NCBI RefSeq assembly: GCF_006970445.1
Contig: NZ_CP033877.1
Span: forward strand, 4,286,750-4,350,749
Source of the DNA: Stenotrophomonas maltophilia
Lineage (GTDB): Bacteria > Pseudomonadota > Gammaproteobacteria > Xanthomonadales > Xanthomonadaceae
DNA length: 64,000 bases
Direction: 5' to 3'
In this document: one piece after another, positions 1 to 8,522 of the stretch
Layout: every line of letters starts with the position of its first letter
Numbering within the stretch: the first letter of the stretch is position 1
The notes under the pieces: generated by a model
Seen by the model: only the letters and a program-made list of their open reading frames with translations
Told to the model about the DNA's origin: nothing
The model's database searches: none
Program-made: the position numbers and the translations under genes

Positions 1-1
1 C

Positions 2-1141
2 TTCTGGCTGTCCGAATCGCCGCGCTGGCTGGTGCGCCGCGGCCGCGTCGACGACGCCCGCCGCAGCCTGCAGCGGGTGCTGCCTGCGGCGCAGGTGGAA
101 CCCACCCTTGCACAGATCCAGGCACCGGAGTCGAGCAGCAACGATGGCAAGCGTGACCCGCTGCTCAGCCGCCGCTACGTGGTCCCGTTCGTGCTGGCCT
201 GCGTGGTGCTGGCCTGCACCCAGGCCACCGGCATCAACTCGGTGCTGGCCTACGCGGTGAACATCCTCAACCAGGCCGGCCTGTCCGGCTCGGTCGCCAA
301 CGGCGCCGACGTGGCGATCAAGCTGCTCAACGCGGTGATGACCGTGGTCGCGCTGCTGCTGGTCGACCGCAAGGGCCGCAAGTTCCTGCTGATGCTCGGC
401 AGCGGCGGCATCTGCGTGGCCCTGCTGGCCGCCGCCACCCTGTTCTTCCAGGCCGAGCGCGGCCGTGCCGACGTGCAGCCGCACCTGCAGGCCGCAGTCA
501 GCGGCGACAGCCTGCAGCTGGTGCTGGACGACGCACAGTGGCAGCGCCTGGGCGGTGGCATCGACAGCGAAGGCCGGCCGATGCAGCTGACCGTGTCGTA
601 CGCCTACGGTGACTTCACCAATGTGCGCGCCCTGCGCAGCGACAGCCTGACCGACCGCGAGCTGCGCATCGAGCGTGCCGGGACCGTGCAGCCGGACAGT
701 GTGATCGGCGCGTTCTTCCGCAAGCTGCATCTGAACCCGTTCGCCGACCCGGCCAAGGCCGCGCAGGCACCGCTGCACATCGAGCAGGCACGCATCGGCC
801 CGGTGCCGCCGCCGGCCCACGGCTGGGCGGTGGCCGCCTGCATCCTGGTGTTCGTCGCGTTCTTCGCGGTCGGCCCCGGCGTCTGCGTGTGGCTGGCGCT
901 GTCGGAGCTGATGCCCAACCGCATCCGCTCCAATGGCATGAGCATCGCGCTGCTGATCAACCAGTTCGTGTCCACCACCATCGCCGCGATCTTCCTGCCG
1001 ACGGTGGGCCACTACGGCTATGCCAGCATGTTCGTGTTCTGGGCGGCATGCACCTTCGTGTTCTTCCTGGTGGCCGCATTCTGGCTGCCGGAGACCAAGG
1101 GCAAATCCCTAGAGGAGATCGAAGCTCGCTTTGCCCGGTAG
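2..1141 (+). CDS. MFS sugar porter, 3' part (5' end outside window)
   Basis: This is the C-terminal part of a sugar porter family (major facilitator) inner-membrane transporter. The reading frame is open to the window edge and begins with the conserved 'SESPRWL' loop that follows TM6, so TM1-6 lie upstream. The family signature at the end, 'LPETKGKSLEEIE', is present. About 125 hydrophilic residues (roughly nt 450-825) sit between predicted TM9 and TM10, where sugar porters normally have a short loop, so an extra extracytoplasmic insert is likely. The TAG stop is part of a GTAG-headed SMAG palindrome. Substrate cannot be told from the sequence; a hexose is the usual guess. Confidence 0.85.
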   Translation, partial: FWLSESPRWLVRRGRVDDARRSLQRVLPAAQVEPTLAQIQAPESSSNDGKRDPLLSRRYVVPFVLACVVLACTQATGINSVLAYAVNILNQAGLSGSVANGADVAIKLLNAVMTVVALLLVDRKGRKFLLMLGSGGICVALLAAATLFFQAERGRADVQPHLQAAVSGDSLQLVLDDAQWQRLGGGIDSEGRPMQLTVSYAYGDFTNVRALRSDSLTDRELRIERAGTVQPDSVIGAFFRKLHLNPFADPAKAAQAPLHIEQARIGPVPPPAHGWAVAACILVFVAFFAVGPGVCVWLALSELMPNRIRSNGMSIALLINQFVSTTIAAIFLPTVGHYGYASMFVFWAACTFVFFLVAAFWLPETKGKSLEEIEARFAR

Positions 1142-1160
1142 CGGTCGACCTTGGTCGACC
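1138..1160 (+). repeat. SMAG-type GTAG palindrome after transporter gene
   Basis: GTAG head followed by the hairpin GGTCGACC-TT-GGTCGACC. The TAG of the head is the stop codon of the transporter. Confidence 0.7.
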
Positions 1161-1192
1161 TCCGCGCGCAGCGCGGGTTCATGGCGCGCCCG

Positions 1193-1663
1193 TCATTCGC
1201 CAGTGATGTGCTTCGCCAGCTCCCGCGCCTCTGCAACGCTGGACAGCCCGCTCAGCATCATCGTTTCACCGAACGGCCCCTGCACCGTCGCCACCATCAG
1301 CACGCGGCCATCCACGCTGATCGCCGCACGCTGGCCGACCAGCGCTGCCGTACCATCGTGGATGCGCTGATGGGCTTCTGGCCGATAGCGGATCTGCAAT
1401 GCCGGTTGCCCATTCGAGTCCTGCACGTAGCGCACATCGGCAATGTCCGCACTGCCGGCAATCGGCGGATCACGCAACGCCAGGGTCTGGCCCTGCCACT
1501 GCGCCGGGGAGCCCTTGCCGTCCGCATCGACCGCACTCAGGCGCACATCCACGCCGGCGCGCGGCGCATGATCCTTGCCTGCCAGCACACCGGGCGTGGC
1601 ACCCGGCATGCATCCGGCCAGCACCAGCGCCGCGCCCAGCAGGAGCGGAAGCGCAACCCTCAC
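1193..1663 (-). CDS. SecD/SecDF P1-head-like lipoprotein
   Basis: A 156-residue predicted lipoprotein. The signal peptide ends in the lipobox 'VLAGC'. The remainder resembles the periplasmic P1 head of SecD: a strand pattern with 'VGQRAAISVDGRVLMVATV' followed by 'GLSSVAEARELAKHI'. SecD itself is a large translocase membrane protein, so this is a free-standing domain of unknown role. The start is GTG, chosen because it overlaps the upstream HdeD-like stop (GTGA, 1660-1663) and leads straight into the signal peptide. It is translationally coupled to the HdeD-like gene. Confidence 0.75.
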   Translation of the reverse strand: MRVALPLLLGAALVLAGCMPGATPGVLAGKDHAPRAGVDVRLSAVDADGKGSPAQWQGQTLALRDPPIAGSADIADVRYVQDSNGQPALQIRYRPEAHQRIHDGTAALVGQRAAISVDGRVLMVATVQGPFGETMMLSGLSSVAEARELAKHITGE

Positions 1664-2211
1664 TTCAGCTTCCGCAGCTTGAACGCCACCAGCACCTGCA
1701 ACAGCCCGTACAGCAGGCTGCCGATGCCGATCCACAGCGTGGTCACCGCCACGCCTGCATACGGATTGGCAGCGAACAGCAGGCCCAGCACCACCGCCAG
1801 CACGCCGCTGAGAATCAGCAGCCACTCGCCCTGGATCTGCTTGCGCACCCGGATCGCGAACACGATGCGATAGATGCCGGCCACCAGCAGCCATGCCGCC
1901 AGGAACAGCACCAGCACGCTGGCGGTGGCCAAGGGATTGATCACCGCCAGGATGCCGAAGCCCAGCGAGGCGATGGCATACAGCGCCAGCCAGCCGCGCG
2001 AGGCACCACTGCCTCCGCTGACCAGTGCGAACAGGCTGATCACCCCTTCGACAATGGCCATCACGCCCAGCGTCCACGCCAGTGCCATCGCCGCCGACAG
2101 CGGCCAGCCGACGGCAACGATGCCGAAGCCCAGCGCAACCAGCCCATACAGCAGCAGGATCCACCAGCTGCGTGCAACCGCTGACAGCAAGGGAGACAGG
2201 GGGGAATTCAT
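1660..2211 (-). CDS. HdeD family membrane protein (DUF308)
   Basis: A 183-residue integral membrane protein with about six hydrophobic segments in the paired pattern of the HdeD/DUF308 family. In E. coli HdeD is linked to acid resistance at high cell density; the molecular activity is not established. The motif 'YGLVALGFGIVAVGWP' in the first repeat and 'YAIASLGFGILAVINP' in the second shows the internal duplication typical of the family. It is the first gene of a two-gene unit with the SecD-like lipoprotein, overlapping it by 4 bases. Confidence 0.85.
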   Translation of the reverse strand: MNSPLSPLLSAVARSWWILLLYGLVALGFGIVAVGWPLSAAMALAWTLGVMAIVEGVISLFALVSGGSGASRGWLALYAIASLGFGILAVINPLATASVLVLFLAAWLLVAGIYRIVFAIRVRKQIQGEWLLILSGVLAVVLGLLFAANPYAGVAVTTLWIGIGSLLYGLLQVLVAFKLRKLK

Positions 2212-2269
2212 GGCTACTCCTTCAGTCCAGTACCGGCCTCATCCTAGCCCCCGGCGATGAAGAGAGCGA

Positions 2270-2980
2270 TCACGGCACGCGCGCACAGACCCACACGCGC
2301 ACTTCTTCTGCGCCTGCGCAGCGCAGTGTTTCGGCAATCTCCACCACCGTGCTGCCGGTGGTCATCACGTCGTCGACTACGGTCAGGCGCGTGGGCACCG
2401 GCCCATCGACATCGAACGCATCGAACAGGTTCTCCCGGCGCTGTTCGGCCGTGCGTTCGGACTGTGGCGCCGTATGCCGCTGCCGGTACAGCCCGTGCCA
2501 GACCGGCATCGGCAGCAGGCGACACAGTTCGGCGGCCTGGTTGTAGCCGCGCTGGCGCAGGCGGCGCCGGTGCAGCGGTACCGGCACCAGCGGTGGGCAT
2601 GACCAGGGCGGCGGTGCGCGTCGCATCAACTGCGCCAGCAGGCGGCCGGCCGCCAGGTCCTGATGAAACTTGTAGCGCACCAGCAGCTGGTCGACCGGTG
2701 GCAGGTACAACAGGCTGGCATGGGTGGCCGTCTGCGGTGGTGCTTCCTCGCGGCAGCTGCCGCAGACGATCAGCGCGTTGTCGGGCAGCGGCAACGCGCA
2801 ACGCAGGCAGGCGCGGCCGGACCACGGCAGGTCGGCAAGGCAGGCGCGGCACAGGTCAAGATCATCGTGGCCCGGGTCGCCGCAGACCAGGCACCGCAGT
2901 GGCAACAGAACGCGAAGCAGCGCACGGGGGACGGTGCTTGCCAGGTGCAGGACGTTGATGCGCATGCGCCAGCCTTCCAT
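2270..2980 (-). CDS. comF: ComF family phosphoribosyltransferase-like protein
   Basis: Encodes 236 residues (218 or so if the second Met is used). N-terminal Cys pairs ('CLVCG', 'CRAC', 'CLRC', 'CGSC') form the zinc-binding part typical of ComF, and the C-terminal half carries the PRPP-binding loop 'VVDDVMTTGST'. ComF proteins are needed for DNA uptake in competent bacteria, acting on the cytoplasmic side; the enzymatic reaction is not settled. The mid-region 'RGYNQAAELCRLL' is also a family hallmark. The gene stands alone on the minus strand; in many gammaproteobacteria comF (gntX) lies next to bioH, and here the biotin operon is only about 2.4 kb away. Confidence 0.9.
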   Translation of the reverse strand: MEGWRMRINVLHLASTVPRALLRVLLPLRCLVCGDPGHDDLDLCRACLADLPWSGRACLRCALPLPDNALIVCGSCREEAPPQTATHASLLYLPPVDQLLVRYKFHQDLAAGRLLAQLMRRAPPPWSCPPLVPVPLHRRRLRQRGYNQAAELCRLLPMPVWHGLYRQRHTAPQSERTAEQRRENLFDAFDVDGPVPTRLTVVDDVMTTGSTVVEIAETLRCAGAEEVRVWVCARVP

Positions 2981-3049
2981 CGCTGCGCTGGTTTCGCCAT
3001 CGGCGAAGCACGTGCTGCGGCGTCGGTGCTATCCGTCATCGCGTCCCCG

Positions 3050-4390
3050 TCAGGAAGGACGTTCGCGATGTCCAGCATCCGACGGCGGCGCAGCCGGCAT
3101 CATCAACAACTCCGCCAGACCACGATAGATCGGCACCCGGCACACGAGCCCGGACACACCACGCGCGATCAACACCGTGGCCAGGATCGGCAGCAGCAGA
3201 TCGCCGCTGTCGGTCAGCTCCAGCGAGATCACCGCCGAAGTCAGCGGTGCCTGGGTGACACCGGTCAGGTAGGCGCACATGCCCAGCAGCACGAACGCGC
3301 GCGGATCCACGCCCGGCATCAGCACCGCCAAGTTGTGGCCGAGGCCGGCACCGACCGCCAGCGCTGGCGAGAACAGGCCACCGGGGATACCCGCCACGTA
3401 GGACGCCAGATTCGCCAGCAGCTTCATCAGACCGAATTCATGGCCCACCATCGCCTGCCCCTGCACCAGGCTGCGCGCCTGTTCGTAGCCGGTGCCGAAC
3501 GCCCCTTCGCCGAACGTCAACGCCAGCGCCACAACCACCAGGCCGCAGCCTGCTGCCAGCAGGACGGGATGCCGCTGCCGCAGCTGGCCCAGCCAACGCG
3601 GGCGGCCCGCGGCACTGGCCAGCACCGCGCGCGCGAACAATCCACCCAGCAATCCGGCCACTACGCCACACAGCAGGATCGCCAGCCAGCCCTGTCCCAG
3701 CGGAAGCCGCGCGCTTACATGGCCGAAATAGGTGTAGTTGCCGAGCAGGCCCAGCGACACCACGCCACCGACGATCACTGCGGTCAGCAAGGTGCCGGAA
3801 AACCGATGCTCGAAACGGCCGCTGAGCTCCTCGATGGCGAAGACGATGCCGGCCAGCGGCGTGTTGAACGCCGCCGCAATGCCCGCTGCACCACCGGCCA
3901 GCAGGAAGTGCGAGAGCTCGCGTGGATCCTTGAAGCCGAACCAGCGGCCAAACAGGTACATCAGGCTGGCGCCCACATGCACGGTGGGTCCCTCGCGCCC
4001 GACCGACGCGCCACCGAGCAGCGACAACGACGTCAGCAGCAGCTTGCCGGCTGAGACCGCAGGCGAAAGATTAGTCTTCCGGAATGGCTCATCGGGCTTG
4101 TCCAACGCAGCGATGACCTGCGGAATGCCGCTGCCCCGCGTGGGTTTCAGCACACCGGAAGTGAGCCACGCCAGCAGCGCGAAGATGCCCGGTGTGAGCA
4201 GCAGGGCCCACCACGGCGAATGCGAGGTGATGCGCTGGAACAGGTGGAAGGCCGCGTCGCTGGCCTTGGCGAACAGGATGGCCACCAGTGCCACGGCCAC
4301 GGCGCCGCCCCAGAGTGCGGCGCGGCGCCGCCAGGCCTCACTGAGAACCAGCGCGGTGATGCGGCCGCGGAGGCGATGGAGATCGGTCAT
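3050..4390 (-). CDS. clcA: ClC family chloride channel/transporter
   Basis: A 446-residue ClC family membrane protein. The three selectivity-filter signatures are present in order: 'GSGIPQ', 'GREGPTVH' (containing the gating glutamate) and 'GIPGGLFSPALAVGAGLG'. The conserved 'EELSGRFEHRFSG' follows. Prokaryotic members are usually Cl-/H+ exchangers used in acid resistance. The start 'MTDLHRLRG' is chosen because the upstream in-frame extension lacks hydrophobic or conserved character. The C-terminus is short with no CBS domains. Exchange versus channel behaviour and anion specificity are inferred from the family. Confidence 0.9.
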   Translation of the reverse strand: MTDLHRLRGRITALVLSEAWRRRAALWGGAVAVALVAILFAKASDAAFHLFQRITSHSPWWALLLTPGIFALLAWLTSGVLKPTRGSGIPQVIAALDKPDEPFRKTNLSPAVSAGKLLLTSLSLLGGASVGREGPTVHVGASLMYLFGRWFGFKDPRELSHFLLAGGAAGIAAAFNTPLAGIVFAIEELSGRFEHRFSGTLLTAVIVGGVVSLGLLGNYTYFGHVSARLPLGQGWLAILLCGVVAGLLGGLFARAVLASAAGRPRWLGQLRQRHPVLLAAGCGLVVVALALTFGEGAFGTGYEQARSLVQGQAMVGHEFGLMKLLANLASYVAGIPGGLFSPALAVGAGLGHNLAVLMPGVDPRAFVLLGMCAYLTGVTQAPLTSAVISLELTDSGDLLLPILATVLIARGVSGLVCRVPIYRGLAELLMMPAAPPSDAGHRERPS

Positions 4391-4631
4391 GCAGGGCAGT
4401 CTGGACGCTGCGGAGGAAGGCGGACAGCGGCTACTGTGGCTGAAGGCCTTGCAGGATGCGGTGAAATGCCCGGGCATGGATCCTGCTGACAGCCTGCCCC
4501 GTGCGTGCGCCGCTAGACGGGCAGCCGCTCCCGCCACCGGCGCTTTTCCACGCTGCGCACGTTGGGCTGCTGCCGCAGCCACTCCAGATAGCGCGGCAGA
4601 TGTGCCAACTCATCATCGCTCGCATCACCGG

Positions 4632-4892
4632 TCAGGGCTGCTGCCGGATGTGCACTTCGCCATGGCGCATGCGCGCCAGGTCGCCCTGTGCTTCCAGTAC
4701 GCCGCGCGCGACCAGTTTGCGCACGCGCTGGGCGTAGAAGACATCGGCAATGCCGGGGCGGCGCTGCGGGTCCAGCGACATCGCGTTGCCCACGATGCAG
4801 GCGATTTTTCGGAACTGCCCATCGCAGTGGGAAAGCAGTTGTGCATCGATCCGGGCGATGCCTCCATCGGTCAGCGCGGCGGTGTTTTGCCG
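4632..4892 (-). pseudogene. DUF3658-like protein, broken at its 5' end
   Basis: An 86-codon stretch with clear protein character and no usable start. It reads 'LTDGGIARIDAQLLSHC', then 'QFRKIACIVGNAM', then 'FYAQRVRKLVARGVLEAQ' and 'GDLARMRHGEVHI', the pattern of a DUF3658 C-terminal domain. It follows in frame directly after the TAG of the next gene (4893-4895), and no ATG, GTG or TTG occurs before the conserved core. Two readings fit: an amber mutation splitting one longer gene, or a frameshift in a separate gene starting at an ATG near 4915 ('MSISLTSSGK') that overlaps the neighbour. Function unknown. Confidence 0.5.
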
Positions 4893-5201
4893 CTACTGGT
4901 CAGTGAGATGGACATCGCTGTCGGGGCCTTCGTCCGTATCACGCAGGCAACCGTTTATCGCCAACAAGCGAACCAAGACATAGTGACCGAATGCTTCGAG
5001 TTCCTCCTTCGGCAGCATCGCCGGATCGAGCTCTCCTGCTGGGTAGTCCTTGAAGGTCACGAAGGCGTGATTCTTCCACTGCCCCGGCGCATTGGCCTGG
5101 CGCAGATCATCCATCACCACGCGCAGGCCGCCGTCAGGCAGTTCGGCCAGGCTGCACAGCACCGCATCGCGGCGGATCGGGTAGGGCTGGTGGCTGTCCA
5201 T
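4893..5201 (-). CDS. Hypothetical protein, 102 aa
   Basis: Unrecognised small soluble protein. It begins 'MDSHQPYPIRRDAVLCSLAE', is rich in acidic residues near its end ('LRDTDEGPDSDVHLTDQ') and has no signal peptide or membrane segment. The start at 5201 is preferred over an upstream in-frame Met at 5231 because the extra ten residues fall in the intergenic spacer. It is divergent from bioB and followed in frame by the DUF3658-like remnant, so it could be the N-terminal half of a protein interrupted by an amber codon. Confidence 0.6.
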   Translation of the reverse strand: MDSHQPYPIRRDAVLCSLAELPDGGLRVVMDDLRQANAPGQWKNHAFVTFKDYPAGELDPAMLPKEELEAFGHYVLVRLLAINGCLRDTDEGPDSDVHLTDQ

Positions 5202-5270
5202 GGCACATGCTCGCGAGTCCGTATGCAGCAATGAAGTTACACCGTAGCGTGCATTTCCGGCGGTCGATTT

Positions 5271-5303
5271 CTGTAAACCACGAACGAATATTTAAGTTGA
5301 CAG
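5271..5303 (+). promoter_or_regulatory. Candidate BirA operator upstream of bioB
   Basis: CTGTAAACC (5271-5279), a 15-base AT-rich spacer, then AGTTGACAG (5295-5303). The E. coli-type BirA operator is TTGTAAACC-N15-GGTTTACAA, so the left half matches 8 of 9 bases and the right half 6 of 9. It lies 58-90 bases before the bioB ATG, and the spacer holds TATTTA, which could be a -10 element. BirA with biotinyl-AMP would repress the whole operon. Binding is inferred from the sequence match only. Confidence 0.55.
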
Positions 5304-5360
5304 CTCGGGCGCACCCACCCACACTGCCGCCCTCGCTCCATTCGTACCCAAGGTCCCGCC

Positions 5361-6404
5361 ATGGCTGCTGCCATCCGCCACGACTGGCAACACGACGAAC
5401 TGCAGGCGCTGTTCGATCTGCCGTTCCCCGAGCTGCTGTTCCGCGCCGCAGCGGTCCATCGCGAGCATTTCGACCCCTCGCAGGTGCAGGTCTCCACGCT
5501 GCTGTCGGTGAAGACCGGCGGCTGCCCGGAAGACTGCGCGTACTGCCCGCAGGCGCAGCGCTACAGCACCGGGGTGAACGCGCAGAAGCTGATGGAAACC
5601 GATGCGGTGCTGGCCAAGGCACGCCAGGCCAAGGCCGCCGGTGCCTCGCGCTTCTGCATGGGTGCCGCGTGGCGTTCGCCGAAGGACCGCGACATTCCGA
5701 AGGTGGCGGCAATGATCGCCGGGGTGAAGGCGCTGGGCCTGGAGACGTGCGCCACGCTGGGCATGCTCAGTCGCGAGCAGGCGCGTGCGCTGAAGGAGGC
5801 GGGCCTGGACTACTACAACCACAACCTCGACACCGCGCCGGACTACTACGATTCGATCATCCACACGCGCCAGTACCAGGACCGTCTGGACACGCTGGAG
5901 CACGTGCGCGATGCCGGCCTGAAGACCTGTTGCGGCGGCATCGTCGGCATGGGCGAGACGCGCGCGCAGCGCGTCGGCCTGCTGCTGGCGCTGGCCACGC
6001 TGCCGGCACATCCCGATTCGGTGCCGATCAACAAGCTGGTGCAGGTGGCGGGCACGCCGCTGCACGGCAGCGCCGAGCTGGACCCGTTCGAGTTCGTGCG
6101 CATGATCGCGGTGGCACGCATCGCCATGCCGCGCTCGATGGTGCGGCTGTCGGCCGGGCGCGAGGCGATGAGCGACGAACTGCAGGCGCTGTGCTTCCTG
6201 GCAGGTGCCAACTCGATCTTCTACGGCGACAAGCTGCTGACCACCGGCAACCCGGAGAGCGAGCGCGACCTGGCCCTGTTCGCTCGGCTGGGATTGCAAC
6301 CGATGGCGGTGCAGGTGGATGCCGAGGGCCATGACCACGGCGGTACCGTGCACGCCGATATCAGCGCCGATGCGCCGGCCTGTGGCTGCGCTCACGCGGC
6401 CTGA
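5361..6404 (+). CDS. bioB: Biotin synthase
   Basis: Radical SAM enzyme of 347 residues that inserts sulfur into dethiobiotin, the last step of biotin synthesis. The SAM [4Fe-4S] cysteines are C55, C59 and C62 in '[12 protein letters not shown]', and the BioB core '[13 protein letters not shown]' and '[13 protein letters not shown]' are intact. A short C-terminal tail ends in 'CGCAHAA', common in this lineage. It is the first gene of bioB-bioF-bioH-SDR-bioC, read away from a candidate BirA operator. bioA and bioD are not in the window. Confidence 0.97.
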   Translation: MAAAIRHDWQHDELQALFDLPFPELLFRAAAVHREHFDPSQVQVSTLLSVKTGGCPEDCAYCPQAQRYSTGVNAQKLMETDAVLAKARQAKAAGASRFCMGAAWRSPKDRDIPKVAAMIAGVKALGLETCATLGMLSREQARALKEAGLDYYNHNLDTAPDYYDSIIHTRQYQDRLDTLEHVRDAGLKTCCGGIVGMGETRAQRVGLLLALATLPAHPDSVPINKLVQVAGTPLHGSAELDPFEFVRMIAVARIAMPRSMVRLSAGREAMSDELQALCFLAGANSIFYGDKLLTTGNPESERDLALFARLGLQPMAVQVDAEGHDHGGTVHADISADAPACGCAHAA

Positions 6405-6471
6405 GACCGGCCGCAAGCAGGCGCCGCAGCAACGCGCTACCCTAGCCGCCCCGTCGCCGCATTCAGCCGCC

Positions 6472-7695
6472 ATGGCCCGCCCCGACCTGACCGCCCGCCT
6501 CCACGCCCAACGCGCCCTGCGCGATGCCCAAGGCCGTCGCCGCACGCGGCGCACGGTCACCCGTCGTGACGGCGTCCGCCTGGAAGTGGACGGCCAGTGG
6601 CTGACCGGCTTCTGCAGCAACGATTACCTGGGCCTGGCCCAGCAGTTCAGCGTGGTCAACGCACTGCAGGATGCGGCCGCACGCGAAGGCACCGGCGCGG
6701 GTGCCTCGCATCTGGTCTGCGGCCACCACGCCCTGCATGACGCGCTGGAGCGCGAAGTGGCAGAGTGGCTGGGCTACCCGCGCGCGCTGCTGTTCGGCAG
6801 TGGCTTCGCCGCCAACCTGGCCGTGCAGCAGGCGCTGCTGAGCGAAGAGAACGATGTGTGCGTGCAGGACAAGCTCAACCACGCCAGCCTGCTCGATGCG
6901 ACGCGGCTGGCCGGTGCGCGCCTGCGCCGTTATCCGCACCTTGATGCCGAAGGCGCGATGCGCCAGCTCAAGCACGCGCCCGATGGCGCGGCGATGCTGG
7001 CCACCGATGGTGTCTTCAGCATGGATGGCGACATCGCACCGCTGCGTGCATTGTCGCTTGTGGCACGCCTGCAGCAGGCGCTGTTCTATGTGGACGATGC
7101 GCATGGCGTGGGCGTGGTGGGCGATGGCCGTGGCGCGGTCGCGGCTGCCGGACTGGGCGTGGACGATGTGCCGCTGCAGCTGGTCACGCTGGGCAAGGCA
7201 CTGGGCGGTTCCGGCGCGCTGGTGCTGGGCCGCGACGACCTGGTCGAGCACCTGGCCGAAACCGCGCGCCCCTACATCTACACCACCGCGATGCCGCCGC
7301 CGCTGGCCGCCGCCGCACTGGAAGCGGTGCGCCTGGCGCGCCGTGACAACTGGCGGCGTTCGAAACTGACCGACCTGATCGCGCTGTTCCGCGGCGAAGC
7401 CCGCCGCCATGGCCTGGACCTGATGGCCTCGGAAACGCCGATCCAGCCGCTGCTGTGTGGCGACGACCACCGCGCCGTGGCGATGTCCAAGGCGTTGCAA
7501 CAGGCCGGTTGGCTGGTCGGCGCGATCCGCCCGCCCACGGTTCCCGAAGGCAAGGCGCGCCTGCGCGTCACCCTGTCCGCGTTGCACACCCCCGAGCAGG
7601 TGCGTGGCCTGGTCGAAGCCATCGCCAGCGCGCGCGATCGCGTCGACCTGGCCGCGCGTGAGGCCGCGCCACCGCCGCTGCCTGTCTTTGCCTGA
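6472..7695 (+). CDS. bioF: 8-amino-7-oxononanoate synthase
   Basis: A 407-residue PLP enzyme of the alpha-oxoamine synthase family that condenses pimeloyl-ACP (or -CoA) with L-alanine. The PLP lysine is K242 in '[10 protein letters not shown]', preceded by '[10 protein letters not shown]', and the N-terminal '[10 protein letters not shown]' is characteristic. The start '[10 protein letters not shown]' at 6472 is chosen because the longer frame would run back into the end of bioB. It follows bioB by 67 bases and precedes bioH by 18. Confidence 0.96.
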   Translation: MARPDLTARLHAQRALRDAQGRRRTRRTVTRRDGVRLEVDGQWLTGFCSNDYLGLAQQFSVVNALQDAAAREGTGAGASHLVCGHHALHDALEREVAEWLGYPRALLFGSGFAANLAVQQALLSEENDVCVQDKLNHASLLDATRLAGARLRRYPHLDAEGAMRQLKHAPDGAAMLATDGVFSMDGDIAPLRALSLVARLQQALFYVDDAHGVGVVGDGRGAVAAAGLGVDDVPLQLVTLGKALGGSGALVLGRDDLVEHLAETARPYIYTTAMPPPLAAAALEAVRLARRDNWRRSKLTDLIALFRGEARRHGLDLMASETPIQPLLCGDDHRAVAMSKALQQAGWLVGAIRPPTVPEGKARLRVTLSALHTPEQVRGLVEAIASARDRVDLAAREAAPPPLPVFA

Positions 7696-7713
7696 GCCTG
7701 CTGCCGTTTTCCC

Positions 7714-8493
7714 ATGCATATCGACGTCACCGGCCAGGGGCCGGACCTGGTACTGATCCATGGCTGGGCCCTGCAGGGCGGCGTGTTCGCGCCGTTGGTG
7801 CAACGCCTGGCCGATCGCTTCACCCTGCATCTGGTTGATCTGCCGGGCCACGGCCACAGCCGCGAGGACACCACGCCGCTGCGCCTGCCGTTCGTGGTCA
7901 ACGCCATTGCCGCGGCCACGCCGCCGGCGGTGTGGTGTGGTTGGTCGCTGGGCGGCCTGTTCGCGCTGCACGCCGCCGCAACGCTGCCGAAGGTGCGCGG
8001 GCTGGCGATGATCGCGGCCACGCCGCGCTTCGTGCGTGGCGAAGACTGGCCGCATGCAGTGGAACCGGCGGTGTTCGAACAGTTCGGGCGCGAGCTGGCC
8101 AGCGATTTCGGCGGCACGCTGGAGCGCTTCCTGGCGCTGGATGTGATGGGCTCGGCACACGCCCGCGAGGAGCTGCGCACGCTGCGCCAGCGCCTGGTCG
8201 AGCGCGGTGCACCCACCGAACGCGCCCTGCTGGAAGGCCTGCGCCTGCTGGAAAGCACCGACCTGCGCGGCGCGCTGCCGACGCTGGGCAAATCCAGCCT
8301 GTGGATCGCCGGCCAGCGTGACCGGCTGGTGTCGCCGACGGCGATGCAGGCCGCTGCGGCACTGGCCCCGGGCGGGCAGGCGCTGACCATCGCCCACGGC
8401 GGCCATGCGCCGTTCCTCGGCCATGCCGACGAGGTCGCCGCGGCCCTGCAACACTTCGTTGCCGGCCTGTCACCGGCCGATGGCGGACAATGA
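7714..8493 (+). CDS. bioH: Pimeloyl-ACP methyl ester carboxylesterase
   Basis: Alpha/beta hydrolase of 259 residues that removes the methyl group from pimeloyl-ACP methyl ester, ending the BioC-BioH route to pimeloyl-ACP. The oxyanion segment 'LIHGWALQGGVF' is at residues 10-21 and the nucleophile is S78 in 'CGWSLGG'. The C-terminal catalytic His lies in 'IAHGGHAPFLGH'. Its place between bioF and bioC in one operon supports the specific assignment over a generic esterase. Confidence 0.95.
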   Translation: MHIDVTGQGPDLVLIHGWALQGGVFAPLVQRLADRFTLHLVDLPGHGHSREDTTPLRLPFVVNAIAAATPPAVWCGWSLGGLFALHAAATLPKVRGLAMIAATPRFVRGEDWPHAVEPAVFEQFGRELASDFGGTLERFLALDVMGSAHAREELRTLRQRLVERGAPTERALLEGLRLLESTDLRGALPTLGKSSLWIAGQRDRLVSPTAMQAAAALAPGGQALTIAHGGHAPFLGHADEVAAALQHFVAGLSPADGGQ

Positions 8494-8522
8494 GCCCCCT
8501 CCGAATTCCGCAGGATTGACGC

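Noticed and set aside
4513..4635. A 40-codon protein-like segment downstream of the DUF3658 remnant
   Set aside because: No start codon in frame except TTG near 4606; kept only as part of the broken-gene observation because it cannot be supported as a gene.
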